Assembly: GCF_023701945.1 (NCBI RefSeq)
Contig: NZ_JABAEF010000023.1
Location: 1-64,000 of the forward strand
Length of the DNA stretch: 64,000 nucleotides
Direction: 5' to 3'
Source of the DNA: Rhizobium sp. CG5
GTDB lineage: Bacteria > Pseudomonadota > Alphaproteobacteria > Rhizobiales > Rhizobiaceae
Part shown: positions 7,055-15,045 of the stretch, piece by piece
Layout of the letters: each line of letters starts with the position of its first letter
Numbering within the stretch: the first letter of the stretch is position 1
Made by a program: the position numbers and the translations under genes
The notes under the pieces: generated by a model
Databases searched by the model: none
What the model saw: the letters and a program-made list of their open reading frames with translations, nothing else
What the model was told of the DNA's origin: nothing

Positions 7055-8308
7055 ATGGCAGGCCTTATGCGGTTCTCGGGACCCGACAGGAAAATCATCG
7101 GTGTCCTCTTTGTCCTTGCTGTGACGCAGGTCATCGGGTGGGGTACGGTCAGCCTTCCCGCGATCATCGGCCGGCAGGTTGCCGCCGATCTTGGTATGAA
7201 CATTGAGGCGGTCTTCGCTGGCACTTCGATCCTGTGTGTCATCATGGGCCTGTGGGCTCCGGTGTTGGCGAAGGGATTTATGCGGTTCGGCGCCCGCCGC
7301 GTAATGATGGCCGGGGCTGTTCTCGCTGCGCCCGGCTTTGTGCTGCTTTCCGTTTCAACAGGGCCAGTGCTCTATTTCGCCGCCTGGGTGATCCTGGGCA
7401 CGGCCGGCAGCGCCACACTAACCACAGCCGCCTATATCATGCTCAATGAGATCGCCGGACGAAATGCCAAGAGCGCCATCGGCGCACTCATGTTGATAAC
7501 GGGGCTGTCTAGCAGCATCTTCTGGCCGACCACAGCATTTCTCTCCGAAGTTATTGGCTGGCGTGGCGTCTGCCTCGCCTATGCTGGAATGATGGTGCTG
7601 GTTTGCCTGCCGTTCTATTTCTTCGGCTTGCCGCGCAGGGCATCTCCGGGTGAGGCTGTAAGCCCCTCAGAGCCGGCAATCGGGCAGACGACTATTGCAC
7701 GCAAAGGCACTTTCGCGCTGATCGTGACGGCCATCGCCCTCAATGCCTTCGTTACCTTCGGGTTTTCTGCCGTACTGATCGAACTCTTGCAGGCGGAGGG
7801 ACTACCAACGTCCCAAGCGATTGCCTTTGGCTCGATGCTGGGGGTAATTCAGGTGTGTGCTCGCGGACTGGATTTCGTGGGTGGCGGTCGATGGGATGGG
7901 ATCACCACCGGCCTGGTCGCCGGTATCGGCCTGCCCGTCGCCATGCTGCTGCTCATCGTGGGCGATGGCACCTATTGGACAATCGCCGGCTTCATCCTGA
8001 TTTATGGCCTGGGCAGCGGTGCGCTGGCGGTGTCCCGGGCCACCATCCCTTTGGTATTCTACGACAAGGCCGAATTTGCCAAGGCAACGTCGCGCATCGC
8101 ACTGCCGCTCAATCTGATTTCGGCCGCATCACCTCCGATCCTTATCAGTTTGCTGACACAGTCTGGCAGTCACGTCCTTCTTGGCCTTGCCACACTATGT
8201 TCATGCGGCGCGCTCCTGAGCCTGTTTTTGCTCAGCCGCCGCCGGCCATCGGTCGACGCAATAGTGTTGCAGAACGCCTACAGAGCGTCCAAAAACCCTT
8301 TTGGCTGA
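7055..8308 (+). CDS. MFS transporter (probable drug/metabolite exporter)
   Basis: A 417-residue inner membrane protein with about 12 hydrophobic segments, a central cytoplasmic loop near residues 190-215 and major facilitator character. An example is the segment LYFAAWVILGTAGSATLTTA, followed by GALMLITGLSSSIFWP. It probably exports a small molecule by proton antiport. It is the last gene before the inverted IS copy and follows the methyltransferase after an 85-bp gap. Its place beside an extra LeuRS suggests efflux of a toxic compound, but the substrate is unknown. Confidence 0.85.
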   Translation: MAGLMRFSGPDRKIIGVLFVLAVTQVIGWGTVSLPAIIGRQVAADLGMNIEAVFAGTSILCVIMGLWAPVLAKGFMRFGARRVMMAGAVLAAPGFVLLSVSTGPVLYFAAWVILGTAGSATLTTAAYIMLNEIAGRNAKSAIGALMLITGLSSSIFWPTTAFLSEVIGWRGVCLAYAGMMVLVCLPFYFFGLPRRASPGEAVSPSEPAIGQTTIARKGTFALIVTAIALNAFVTFGFSAVLIELLQAEGLPTSQAIAFGSMLGVIQVCARGLDFVGGGRWDGITTGLVAGIGLPVAMLLLIVGDGTYWTIAGFILIYGLGSGALAVSRATIPLVFYDKAEFAKATSRIALPLNLISAASPPILISLLTQSGSHVLLGLATLCSCGALLSLFLLSRRRPSVDAIVLQNAYRASKNPFG

Positions 8309-8350
8309 ATGATGGCCTGCACTTTTCAATGCCGGAACTCTACGGGTGAA

Positions 8351-9932
8351 GAGATTTCCCTGATTTCGATGTCCAAAGAGCCCGACAAGGCGTTTTGAGC
8401 GTTTTTGAATGCGCCATTTGGTTCAGAAAGTGCGCACAGTGGGGCTATCATGCTCGCACAGCGGCGATGAGGCCAGGAACGCCGACAAGGGTGATGGCTC
8501 TTTTTATGTTGTAGGCGAGCGCTGTCAGGCTGAACTCCCCGCGGACGTTTTCCAGCCTGCGCATGAGGAACGCGCCCTGATACATCCACTGCTTGATCGT
8601 TCCGAACGGGTGCTCGACGCTTTCGCGCCGTTGGTCCAGAATGTCGGGCCGGGCGGCAAGAAGTGTCGCCATGCGGTCAAGCACCGCCTCGTTCTCAAGG
8701 CGCGACACGCGACGGAAGCTTCTTGTGCAGCGTTCCCGCAGGCTGCACGCCTTGCAGGCGTCGCGGTTGACGTAGTCGATTTTCACATTGTCTCGGGACT
8801 TGCCGAAGTGACGGGGTGAGAGCACCTGGTCTGCGGGGCAAAGGTAGATGTCCTTGTCCGGGTCATAGCGGAATTGCTCCTTGGAGAAGAACCCCTCGGC
8901 CACGGCCGGACCACGGATCGGTTTGGGAACATAGGCGGTGATGCCGGCCTTCTCGCATGCTTCGATATCTTCGATCTTGAAGTAGCCGCGGTCGGCCACC
9001 GCCTCGATCCTGTCAACGCCGCGCGTCTCCATCGCCGCCTCGACCGTCGGTGCAAGAAGCCCCATGTCCAGGACCTGATTGCAGACCTCCTGCGCGGCGA
9101 TAAGCTTGTGCTTCACATCCACGGCAAGCTGGATGTTGTAGCCGACGCCCACCTTCGTCATGCGGGCCATGGCACGGGCATCCGGATCGGTCAGCGAGAT
9201 CTGGTCCTCACCGGTCTTGTCCAACTCGTCCAGCAGCGCCTTGTGGCGATCCCGCTTGCCTTGGATCGCCGCGATCTTTTCCGCGAGTTTGCCATCGCCG
9301 CGGCCGGAACCATTGCCGTTGGCGCTGGCTTTCTCCTCTTGCGCATCACCCTCATCGAGCCGCTTCATGTAATCGGCCAGTTTCTCGTCGGCTTCGCGGA
9401 TGAACTTCGTCAATGCTCCCCGTGTGACGTTGCGATCCTTGTTGTTCACTGCCTTGATGCGCGTGCCATCGACCGCCAGAAGCTCTCGCCCGAACAGATC
9501 AAGCTGCCGGCAGAGAATGACGAACTCCCGGAACACCTGATTGAAAGCCGGCCGGTTCACACGGCGGAAATCGGCGATGGTGCGGAAGTCGGGCTTCAGG
9601 TGCCGCAGCAGCCAGATCACTTCGATATTGCGATGGGCCTCTGCCTCCAGCCGCCGGCTGGATCGCACCCGGTTGATGTAGCCGTACACGTAGAGCTTCA
9701 AAAGATCGGCCGGATCATAACCCGGGCGGCCGGTCTCCTTCGCCGTCACACGGATGAAACCAGCTTTCGCTAGGTCCAACTGATCAACGAAGGCTTCGAT
9801 GAAGCGGACCGGGTTGTCCGGCCCAACGTAATCATTGACCGCCTCCGGCAGAAGCAGCAATTGCGCGCGATCTGTTCCCGAAAGATGTGCCATGGTAAAG
9901 TCTACCATAGACGACTAAATTCGGGAATCCCG
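8351..9932 (-). mobile_element. Complete IS, IS1182-like, inverted relative to copy 1
   Basis: This element of about 1.58 kb carries one transposase gene on the minus strand. The ends look like imperfect inverted repeats: GAGATTTCCCTGATTTC at 8351 and the complement of CTAAATTCGGGAATCCC near 9915-9932. The 8351 end matches the end of copy 1 at 442, so the pair is in inverted orientation around 443-8350. The target duplication could not be defined. Confidence 0.8.
8448..9893 (-). CDS. IS transposase (IS1182-like)
   Basis: A DDE transposase of 481 residues that appears intact. The N-terminal part (MAHLSGTDRAQLLLLPEAV, then YVGPDNPVRFI) is the DUF772-type domain usual in this group. The catalytic core includes LLAVDGTRIKAVNNKDRN, which holds the first Asp, and VADRGYFKIEDI, which holds the second. 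The C-terminal run VEHPFGTIKQWM holds the final acidic residue. I chose the ATG at 9893 because family members start with MAHLSGTDR; an ATG at 9908 would add five residues. A Lys/Glu/Gly-rich spacer near residues 180-200 (ASANGNGSGRGDGK) is low complexity. Confidence 0.9.
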   Translation of the reverse strand: MAHLSGTDRAQLLLLPEAVNDYVGPDNPVRFIEAFVDQLDLAKAGFIRVTAKETGRPGYDPADLLKLYVYGYINRVRSSRRLEAEAHRNIEVIWLLRHLKPDFRTIADFRRVNRPAFNQVFREFVILCRQLDLFGRELLAVDGTRIKAVNNKDRNVTRGALTKFIREADEKLADYMKRLDEGDAQEEKASANGNGSGRGDGKLAEKIAAIQGKRDRHKALLDELDKTGEDQISLTDPDARAMARMTKVGVGYNIQLAVDVKHKLIAAQEVCNQVLDMGLLAPTVEAAMETRGVDRIEAVADRGYFKIEDIEACEKAGITAYVPKPIRGPAVAEGFFSKEQFRYDPDKDIYLCPADQVLSPRHFGKSRDNVKIDYVNRDACKACSLRERCTRSFRRVSRLENEAVLDRMATLLAARPDILDQRRESVEHPFGTIKQWMYQGAFLMRRLENVRGEFSLTALAYNIKRAITLVGVPGLIAAVRA

Positions 9933-10001
9933 GAGGATGTTTTCAAACACTCTGGAAGAATTTCGCGACAGCAGCCCAGCACAATTTTCGGAGGGGAAGA
10001 T

Positions 10002-10487
10002 TTGCCCAAAAAGCCAACCAACAAATTGCTGTATGACGCCATTAAGGACCGAGGCACGGCTTATCTGATGGTCTTTCGCGAACTCAAAGCCCGCTACGGC
10101 GAAGATGAAGCCAAGGATGTGATGCGAAGTGCAAGCCGCGCCCACGGTCTTTATATCGGCAAATCGCTCGCGGGCTGCGCCCCGAGGGACTTTGAATGTA
10201 TGGCAAGAGGCTTCGCGAAATCACCAGATGACGGGTCAGTGTTTTGCCCGGACATTAGGCGGCTCGACAGCACATGCCTCGAAGTGAAGATGATGGCATG
10301 CCCAATCAAGGACGCATGGGTGGACGCTGGATGCAGCCAAGAGGAAATCGTCACCTTGCTTTACTGCGCCTCCGCGCTTGACGAGGCGACTCTGGAAGCG
10401 GCGGGCTTCGACTTTGAGATTGAACTCTGGTCCCCCGGACAGGAAGGCTGCTGCCTGACCCGGATTACAAAGAAGACTGAACTGTGA
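10002..10487 (+). CDS. L-2-amino-thiazoline-4-carboxylic acid hydrolase family protein
   Basis: A 161-residue protein that I place in the ATC hydrolase family from the pattern ending in CxIKDAWxxxGxS, then FDFEIELWSPGQEGC, with conserved cysteines. Family members open the thiazoline ring of D,L-ATC in L-cysteine formation, but many homologues have unknown substrates. The TTG at 10002 follows GGAGGGG with good spacing; no family-like sequence precedes it. It stands alone between the IS and the MetRS leader. A role in cysteine-derived or thiazoline metabolites is possible but unproven. Confidence 0.65.
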   Translation: MPKKPTNKLLYDAIKDRGTAYLMVFRELKARYGEDEAKDVMRSASRAHGLYIGKSLAGCAPRDFECMARGFAKSPDDGSVFCPDIRRLDSTCLEVKMMACPIKDAWVDAGCSQEEIVTLLYCASALDEATLEAAGFDFEIELWSPGQEGCCLTRITKKTEL

Positions 10488-10650
10488 ACCGCAGGCGAGT
10501 TGGTAAAACGAAATTCTAATGCGTGATTTTAACTTTGAGTTTTCAGACGGTCTGCCCAATTAAAGCGACACTTGTTTTCCTGACTTTGCGACATCGCAGA
10601 ATAGGGAGTTTTGTGGCAGCCGCAATGTCCGGTGTTGGCGCTTCTGCGCC

Positions 10651-10680
10651 ATGACGGCCGTCGGCCCAAACCGGTCATCA
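10651..10680. repeat. Short intergenic repeat, family 2, copy 1
   Basis: ATGACGGCCGTCGGCCCA followed by AACCGGTCATC shares the core CGGCCCA-N3-CGGTCAT with copies at 12525-12577 and 14531-14557. It lies about 230 bp upstream of metG. Confidence 0.6.
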
Positions 10681-10707
10681 CATGTGATCGGGCATCTGGG
10701 CGATGCC
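10677..10707. promoter_or_regulatory. Palindrome and hairpin upstream of the MetRS leader
   Basis: A perfect 12-bp palindrome ATCACATGTGAT (10677-10688) is followed by a GGCATC/GATGCC hairpin (10691-10707). The position, about 50-80 bp before the MetRS leader peptide, would suit an operator or promoter-proximal structure. No protein can be assigned to it. Confidence 0.35.
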
Positions 10708-10753
10708 ATTCTTGGAATATTGCCATGTGTGGCAGCAGATGATACTGGTAGAT

Positions 10754-10804
10754 ATGGACCGAAACGTAACCAACAGCTCAGTTATGATGATGCCGCGCTC
10801 ATAG
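10754..10804 (+). CDS. MetRS leader peptide (16 aa, three consecutive Met codons)
   Basis: ATG at 10754 opens a 16-codon frame reading MDRNVTNSSVMMMPRS, with TAG at 10802-10804. The Met codons ATG ATG ATG occupy 10784-10792. The stop codon overlaps the loop and 3' arm of the hairpin at 10792-10810, exactly as in the LeuRS leader. This is seen directly in the sequence; its sensing role is inferred from its position ahead of metG and an intrinsic terminator. The upstream ribosome binding site is weak (TGGTAG). Confidence 0.8.
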   Translation: MDRNVTNSSVMMMPRS

Positions 10805-10861
10805 CGTGGCGGGTTTCGTGCATCCATACTGCACCAGTGACCGCCCTAGAGGCGGTCTTTT
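10792..10861 (+). promoter_or_regulatory. Trp-type transcription attenuator of metG (Met-responsive)
   Basis: The pause hairpin 1:2 pairs GCCGCGCT (10792-10799) with AGCGTGGC (10803-10810) around the loop CAT. The antiterminator 2:3 pairs GGCGG (10808-10812) with CCGCC (10841-10845) and is extended by an inner GTGCA (10818-10822) with TGCAC (10830-10834). The terminator 3:4 pairs GACCGCC (10839-10845) with GGCGGTC (10851-10857), followed by Ts. Stalling on the Met codons would mask strand 1, form 2:3 and permit transcription of metG. The layout copies that of the leuS attenuator although the sequences differ. Confidence 0.8.
10839..10861 (+). terminator. Attenuator terminator before metG
   Basis: A 7-bp stem GACCGCC/GGCGGTC with loop CTAGA and a short T tract lies 50 bp upstream of the metG start. 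Confidence 0.8.
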
Positions 10862-10910
10862 CATTGGTCGATCCGTCTCGCGGGCAATTTAGCCTCGAAA
10901 GGATACATCA

Positions 10911-12461
10911 ATGAGTAGCTCAGCTATATACATCACGACCTCCATTCCATACGTCAACGCAGCGCCTCACGTTGGCTTTGCCTTGGAACTTGTTCAGGCA
11001 GACGCCTACGCACGTCATCTTCGCCTTTTGGGGCACGATGTCAGGTTCCAATGCGGCACCGATGACAATAGTCTCAAGAATGTTAGAGCAGCAGAGGTGG
11101 CTGGTTTTCCGGTCACGGAGTTTGTGAATTCCAATGCCGACAGGTTCGAAAGGCTGGGAGTTCAACTTAAAATCTCGAATGACGAATTTATCCGCACCTC
11201 GAATAATCTGTCTCATGTCGCATGCGTCCACCGCCTCTGGAACGCATGCGCTTCAAGTGGCGATCTCTACCGCAAGTCTTACGAGGGTCTCTACTGCTTG
11301 GGTTGTGAGGAGTTTTACGATCCAGCCGAACTCGATAACGGCCGATGCCCCGAGCACGGTGTTCCGCTCGAAAACGTCAAAGAAGAGAACTGGTTTTTCC
11401 GGTTGTCCCGCTATCGCGACCGTATTTTAGAACTCGTTGAAACTGACACCCTGAAGATAGTTCCGAGCCACCGTCGTAACGAAGTGCTCGCCCTGTTGCG
11501 ACGAGGCCTCTTCGACATCAGTGTGTCGCGCGGTGCTGAGCGGTCGCGGGGGTGGGGCGTCCCTGTTCCGGGTGGAGATGAAGTCGTCTATGTGTGGTTT
11601 GATGCCCTCGCGAATTACCTGACGGGACTGGGGTACGGCTCCGATGAACGTCTTTTCGAGCGTTACTGGTGCGGAGAAGGCGAGCGTATCCATGTTGTCG
11701 GAAAGGGGATTTCAAAGTTTCATGCCGTTTACTGGGTAGCTATTCTGTTATCAGCTGGCTTGCCACCACCGTCCTCAATTCTCATCCACGGCTATGTCAC
11801 TGTGGATGGGAGGAAAATCGGCAAGTCCGCAGGAAATGGTATTGATCCAGAGCGGATTATACAGGCCTACGGCACCCCTGATGCGCTTCGCTATTATCTA
11901 CTTCGACATGTGCGTTGTAGCGACGACGGAGACTTCTCTGAGGATCGCCTAGAGGCTGCATGGTCGGGCGAACTAGCAGCCCAGCTTGGAAACTTAACGA
12001 ACCGCGTCGTAGCACTTCTCGCGACGTCGTTCGGCGGAATTGTTCCTCCCGTCCAAGACAGCGATTTTGTACGAGAAGCAATGCAGCTCCCATCCACGGT
12101 GGCGAGGGCGTTCGAGAGATACGAGCTTCATGTTGGGGTTTCTGAAATTTTCGCTTTCTTGGGTGAGGCAAATCGGCAATTCACAAAGAGAGCACCATGG
12201 GCGGATGCCAAAGCGCTGGGCGGTGACCTGCCCGCAGAGGATCGTCACATAACGATAGATCGCCTTAGCTCGTCCCTTGCCGAACAAGTATTTGGGCTCG
12301 CAATCGTGGCCCGAAGCCTTCTTCCCTTTTTGCCGACGGCAGCCACGGAGTTGCATACGAAGCTCGGCCTTCAGCTCCCTGAAAAATATCGGGATCGTAT
12401 ATTCGTCGATGGAGCGAAAACTGCATCTGGAGCGGTGCTCTTTCCTCGAAGGGGAGCGTAG
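10911..12461 (+). CDS. metG: Methionyl-tRNA synthetase
   Basis: A class I synthetase charging tRNA-Met; 516 residues, with no C-terminal EMAP-II-like dimerisation domain. The HIGH motif appears as HVGF at residues 20-23, and KMSKS as KIGKS at 302-306. One zinc knuckle is visible (CLGC and CPEH around residues 128-148). The start has AAAGGA at the right distance. Housekeeping rhizobial MetRS usually has a stricter KMSKS, so this is probably a second, divergent enzyme. It has its own Met-codon attenuator, and argS follows after 353 bp. The sequence composition is less GC-rich than the region right of 26 kb. Confidence 0.92.
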   Translation: MSSSAIYITTSIPYVNAAPHVGFALELVQADAYARHLRLLGHDVRFQCGTDDNSLKNVRAAEVAGFPVTEFVNSNADRFERLGVQLKISNDEFIRTSNNLSHVACVHRLWNACASSGDLYRKSYEGLYCLGCEEFYDPAELDNGRCPEHGVPLENVKEENWFFRLSRYRDRILELVETDTLKIVPSHRRNEVLALLRRGLFDISVSRGAERSRGWGVPVPGGDEVVYVWFDALANYLTGLGYGSDERLFERYWCGEGERIHVVGKGISKFHAVYWVAILLSAGLPPPSSILIHGYVTVDGRKIGKSAGNGIDPERIIQAYGTPDALRYYLLRHVRCSDDGDFSEDRLEAAWSGELAAQLGNLTNRVVALLATSFGGIVPPVQDSDFVREAMQLPSTVARAFERYELHVGVSEIFAFLGEANRQFTKRAPWADAKALGGDLPAEDRHITIDRLSSSLAEQVFGLAIVARSLLPFLPTAATELHTKLGLQLPEKYRDRIFVDGAKTASGAVLFPRRGA

Positions 12462-12484
12462 CGATAAAGACGGAGAGAGCGAAC

Positions 12485-12511
12485 AATGGCGGCTTCACGG
12501 CCGCCATTTTT
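12485..12511 (+). terminator. Rho-independent terminator after metG
   Basis: The stem AATGGCGGC/GCCGCCATT (9 bp) with loop TTCACG runs into TTTTT, 24 bp after the metG stop. No leader peptide precedes it, so it is read as a simple terminator. It makes separate transcription of argS likely. Confidence 0.8.
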
Positions 12512-12524
12512 GTCGCGAGAGTCC

Positions 12525-12577
12525 ATGACCGCAAATGGCGGGAAGCTGAAGACCCCGGTCGGCCCATTGCGGTCATT
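12525..12577. repeat. Short intergenic repeat, family 2, copy 2 (inverted arms)
   Basis: ATGACCGCAAATGG (12525-12538) and CCATTGCGGTCAT (12564-12576) are inverted arms. The right half contains the shared core CGGCCCA-N3-CGGTCAT. The rest of the metG-argS gap (12578-12814) has no recognised gene, apart from a doubtful 25-codon Arg-rich frame at 12623-12700. Confidence 0.6.
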
Positions 12578-12814
12578 GAAACACGGACCGCACAGTCAGC
12601 CACCCATCGCCAGCAGATTTTGATGAGACGCTTCCAATCGTTGCGGTTGCGAAATTCAGTCGATCACAAGATTGCCAGCGGTCATCGGACGGTCTATTGA
12701 AAAATCGAACTTAGAGGCCCGACATGAACATGGTTCCGAAGATTGCAGAACGGCGACGCTGAAGCTCTCAACGCTTCCGCGCTCCTTCACTCATGCAATT
12801 TCAGGAAATGATCC

Positions 12815-14518
12815 ATGTCCGTAAAATCGGCCGCGCTCGCCGCCCTTGCTTCCGCATATGAACTGAACGGCCTCGAAGCCGCCCCCTCCATCGTCCGGTC
12901 GACCAGACCCGAGTTCGGCGATCTTCAATGCAACGACATGATGCGGCTGGCGAAATCCGCGGGCGAGAACCCGCGCGTGCTTGCGGCCGAAGTCGCAGAG
13001 GCAGCCCGGAGTGCTCTTTTCGAGGACGTGTCTGTCGCCGGCCCAGGTTTCGTGAACTTCCGGCTGGCCGATGCAACCGTTGCCGCGGAAGCAAGCGCCA
13101 TGCTTGCCGATCCGTCGCTCGCCGCAGAGAAGGTGGAGCCGATGCGGACGGTCATTGACTTTGGCGGACCCAACGTCGCCAAGGCACTGCATGTCGGCCA
13201 TCTGCGTTCCTTCGTCATCGGGGAGAGCCTGCGGCGCATCCTCGTGGAGATCGGTCACGACGTTCTGTCCGACATTCACCTTGGCGATTGGGGTCTCCAA
13301 ATGGGCAAGCTTCTTCTGGGTGCATCTCAGGCCGCGGGATGGAAGGCAGGTGACCCCACATTCTTCATCGATCCATCGGCATTTGATGCCATGACCGTCG
13401 AGGAGCTAGGCGCCCTTTACAAGTCGGGTAATGCTGCCTGCGAGGACGAGGCTTCGCTTGCGCTCGCGCGGATGCTGACCACGAAACTGCAGGACGGAGA
13501 TCCGCTTCTGGCAGAGGCCTGGGCGCGCATGCGGGCCATTTCCCTTGCATCGATCTCCGCCACGGCGGAGATGCTCGGCGCGCATTTCGATCTATTCAAA
13601 GGCGAAAGCGATGCGCATGCGGAAGTCGCGCCCATGCTCGACGATCTCACCACCCGCGGGCTGGCGCGCGCGAGCGATGGGGCTCTTGTCATCGACGTCT
13701 CCGGTGACTGGCTTCCGGACAATGTGCCACCTCTGCTTCTCCAGAAGAGAGACGGCGCGGCCCTTTACGGTACCACCGATCTCGCAACACTCCGGCAGCG
13801 GGTGCGTGACATCGGCGCGCAGCAGATCGTTTACTGCACTGACGATCGGCAGGCACTCCATATCGCCAGCGTGTTTTCGGCGGCGCGCACGGCAGGCTAT
13901 GCCGATGGCGTCGAATTACGGCACGTGACCTTCGGTACAGTCCGCGGCAATGACGGCAAGCCCTTCAAGACCCGTGACGGGTCGGCAGCCTCGCTCGGTG
14001 ACATGATCGATCTTGCGCTCGCCAAATCGTCTGAAAAGGTCACCGACAGCCAAGCAACCACGGTTGTGGGCCTTGGCGCGTTGAAGTTCGCCGACCTCTC
14101 CACACCAAGAAAGACAGGCTACATCTTCGATATCGACAAGATGACCTCCTTCGAGGGACGGACCGGACCGTATATTCAATACGCCTACGCCCGGATCTGC
14201 TCGATCCTCGACAAGGCTGCGGAGGCCGGCGTCGTTCCAGACGAGACAGTCTCGATCAGGCATCCATCGGAACGTGCCGTCCTGATGGAATGCCTCTGGT
14301 ATCCGCACGCACTTTCGGAGGCAGCGCGACAGCTCGAGTCTTTCGAAATCGCCGATAGGGCCTACCAGGTGGCGGATGCGTTCAGCCGCTTCTACACAGA
14401 TTGCCCGGTGCTGAAGGCGGACGATCCGTCGGGACGGCTTGCCACGTGCAAGCTGGTCGCAAGGGTTATCGGAAAGTGTCTTGAGCTTCTTGGAATGGAA
14501 GCTGTGCGGCGTATGTAA
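12815..14518 (+). CDS. argS: Arginyl-tRNA synthetase
   Basis: A class I synthetase charging tRNA-Arg; 567 residues, full length. The HIGH motif is HVGH at residues 126-129 within NVAKALHVGHLRS. IHLGDWGLQMG and FEGRTGPYIQYAYARI are diagnostic ArgRS segments. The usual KMSK is absent, as in most bacterial ArgRS. The C-terminus ends in an anticodon-binding DALR domain (VADAFSRFYTDCPV, then MEAVRRM). AGGAAATG precedes the start. It is the third synthetase gene in 12 kb. Unlike leuS and metG, I found no convincing attenuator in front of it. Confidence 0.93.
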   Translation: MSVKSAALAALASAYELNGLEAAPSIVRSTRPEFGDLQCNDMMRLAKSAGENPRVLAAEVAEAARSALFEDVSVAGPGFVNFRLADATVAAEASAMLADPSLAAEKVEPMRTVIDFGGPNVAKALHVGHLRSFVIGESLRRILVEIGHDVLSDIHLGDWGLQMGKLLLGASQAAGWKAGDPTFFIDPSAFDAMTVEELGALYKSGNAACEDEASLALARMLTTKLQDGDPLLAEAWARMRAISLASISATAEMLGAHFDLFKGESDAHAEVAPMLDDLTTRGLARASDGALVIDVSGDWLPDNVPPLLLQKRDGAALYGTTDLATLRQRVRDIGAQQIVYCTDDRQALHIASVFSAARTAGYADGVELRHVTFGTVRGNDGKPFKTRDGSAASLGDMIDLALAKSSEKVTDSQATTVVGLGALKFADLSTPRKTGYIFDIDKMTSFEGRTGPYIQYAYARICSILDKAAEAGVVPDETVSIRHPSERAVLMECLWYPHALSEAARQLESFEIADRAYQVADAFSRFYTDCPVLKADDPSGRLATCKLVARVIGKCLELLGMEAVRRM

Positions 14519-14530
14519 GGTCCATTGGTT

Positions 14531-14557
14531 TGACGGCTTCCGGCCCAATCCGGTCAT
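14531..14557. repeat. Short intergenic repeat, family 2, copy 3
   Basis: TGACGGCTTCCGGCCCAATC followed by CGGTCAT carries the same core as copies 1 and 2. It lies 13 bp after argS and overlaps the stop codon of the convergent gene at 14554. Confidence 0.6.
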
Positions 14558-14943
14558 TCTTGCGGGATAGGCGTTCCCTGATGAAAAACCATCTGCCAAC
14601 GGCCCGAACCCAGTTTCCAGATCGAGCTACGCAGAGTTTCAAAGTTTTTAGGCGCTTCGTCTGCAACGCGAATGCTTCGATAAGTCACCAGGACCACGTC
14701 GCTTGAGAGCGAGGTGACAGAGAAATCGGCTACCTGCGGCACAATGTTTGATCCCGACGAGCCTTCGCTCGCGAGTGTATCAACCGTGATCTGCTTGTTA
14801 TAGACCCGACCCGATTTCCCGAATTCAAAAAACTCATCGGCCAGACGGTCTGTGACTTGTTGGGGCGACATCCTTGTATCGGGACGATGGAGGCTAGTTT
14901 CCAAGCGGTAGAAAAGATCAGCGTCGGGTTCTGTGAATGACAT
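14554..14943 (-). CDS. DUF4440-like (SnoaL/NTF2-fold) small protein
   Basis: A 129-residue protein. It opens with an acidic helix (FTEPDADLFYRLETSLHRPD), continues with a strand-rich half (VVLVTYRSIR) and ends with SSIWKLGSGRWQMVFHQGTP. That last pattern is typical of DUF4440 proteins of the NTF2-like superfamily. The function is unknown; relatives are small ligand-binding or putative enzymatic domains. The ATG at 14943 is chosen because GGAG lies six bases before it; an upstream ATG at 14982 adds 13 non-conserved residues. It converges on argS. Confidence 0.75.
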   Translation of the reverse strand: MSFTEPDADLFYRLETSLHRPDTRMSPQQVTDRLADEFFEFGKSGRVYNKQITVDTLASEGSSGSNIVPQVADFSVTSLSSDVVLVTYRSIRVADEAPKNFETLRSSIWKLGSGRWQMVFHQGTPIPQE

Positions 14944-15045
14944 GAAAGCTCCAACCATCGGTGTGACAGCACGATGATACACAGATACATCGACGGTTCG
15001 ATGTCCGCCAATGGCGCATGGTGGAAGTCGATCCTAACCCGTCTT

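Noticed and set aside
8874..9773. A 299-codon plus-strand frame inside the IS.
   Set aside because: It is the antisense shadow of the transposase, which has clear DDE-type motifs on the minus strand.
10651..10914. An 87-codon open frame overlapping the MetRS leader.
   Set aside because: It overlaps the leader peptide, attenuator and metG start in another frame, has no ribosome binding site and no family resemblance.
12623..12700. A 25-codon frame with five Arg codons (starting ATG AGA CGC) upstream of argS, as a possible Arg attenuator leader.
   Set aside because: No ribosome binding site, the Arg codons are spread out, and no terminator hairpin with T run lies between it and argS. The only terminator nearby (12485-12511) precedes it and belongs to metG.
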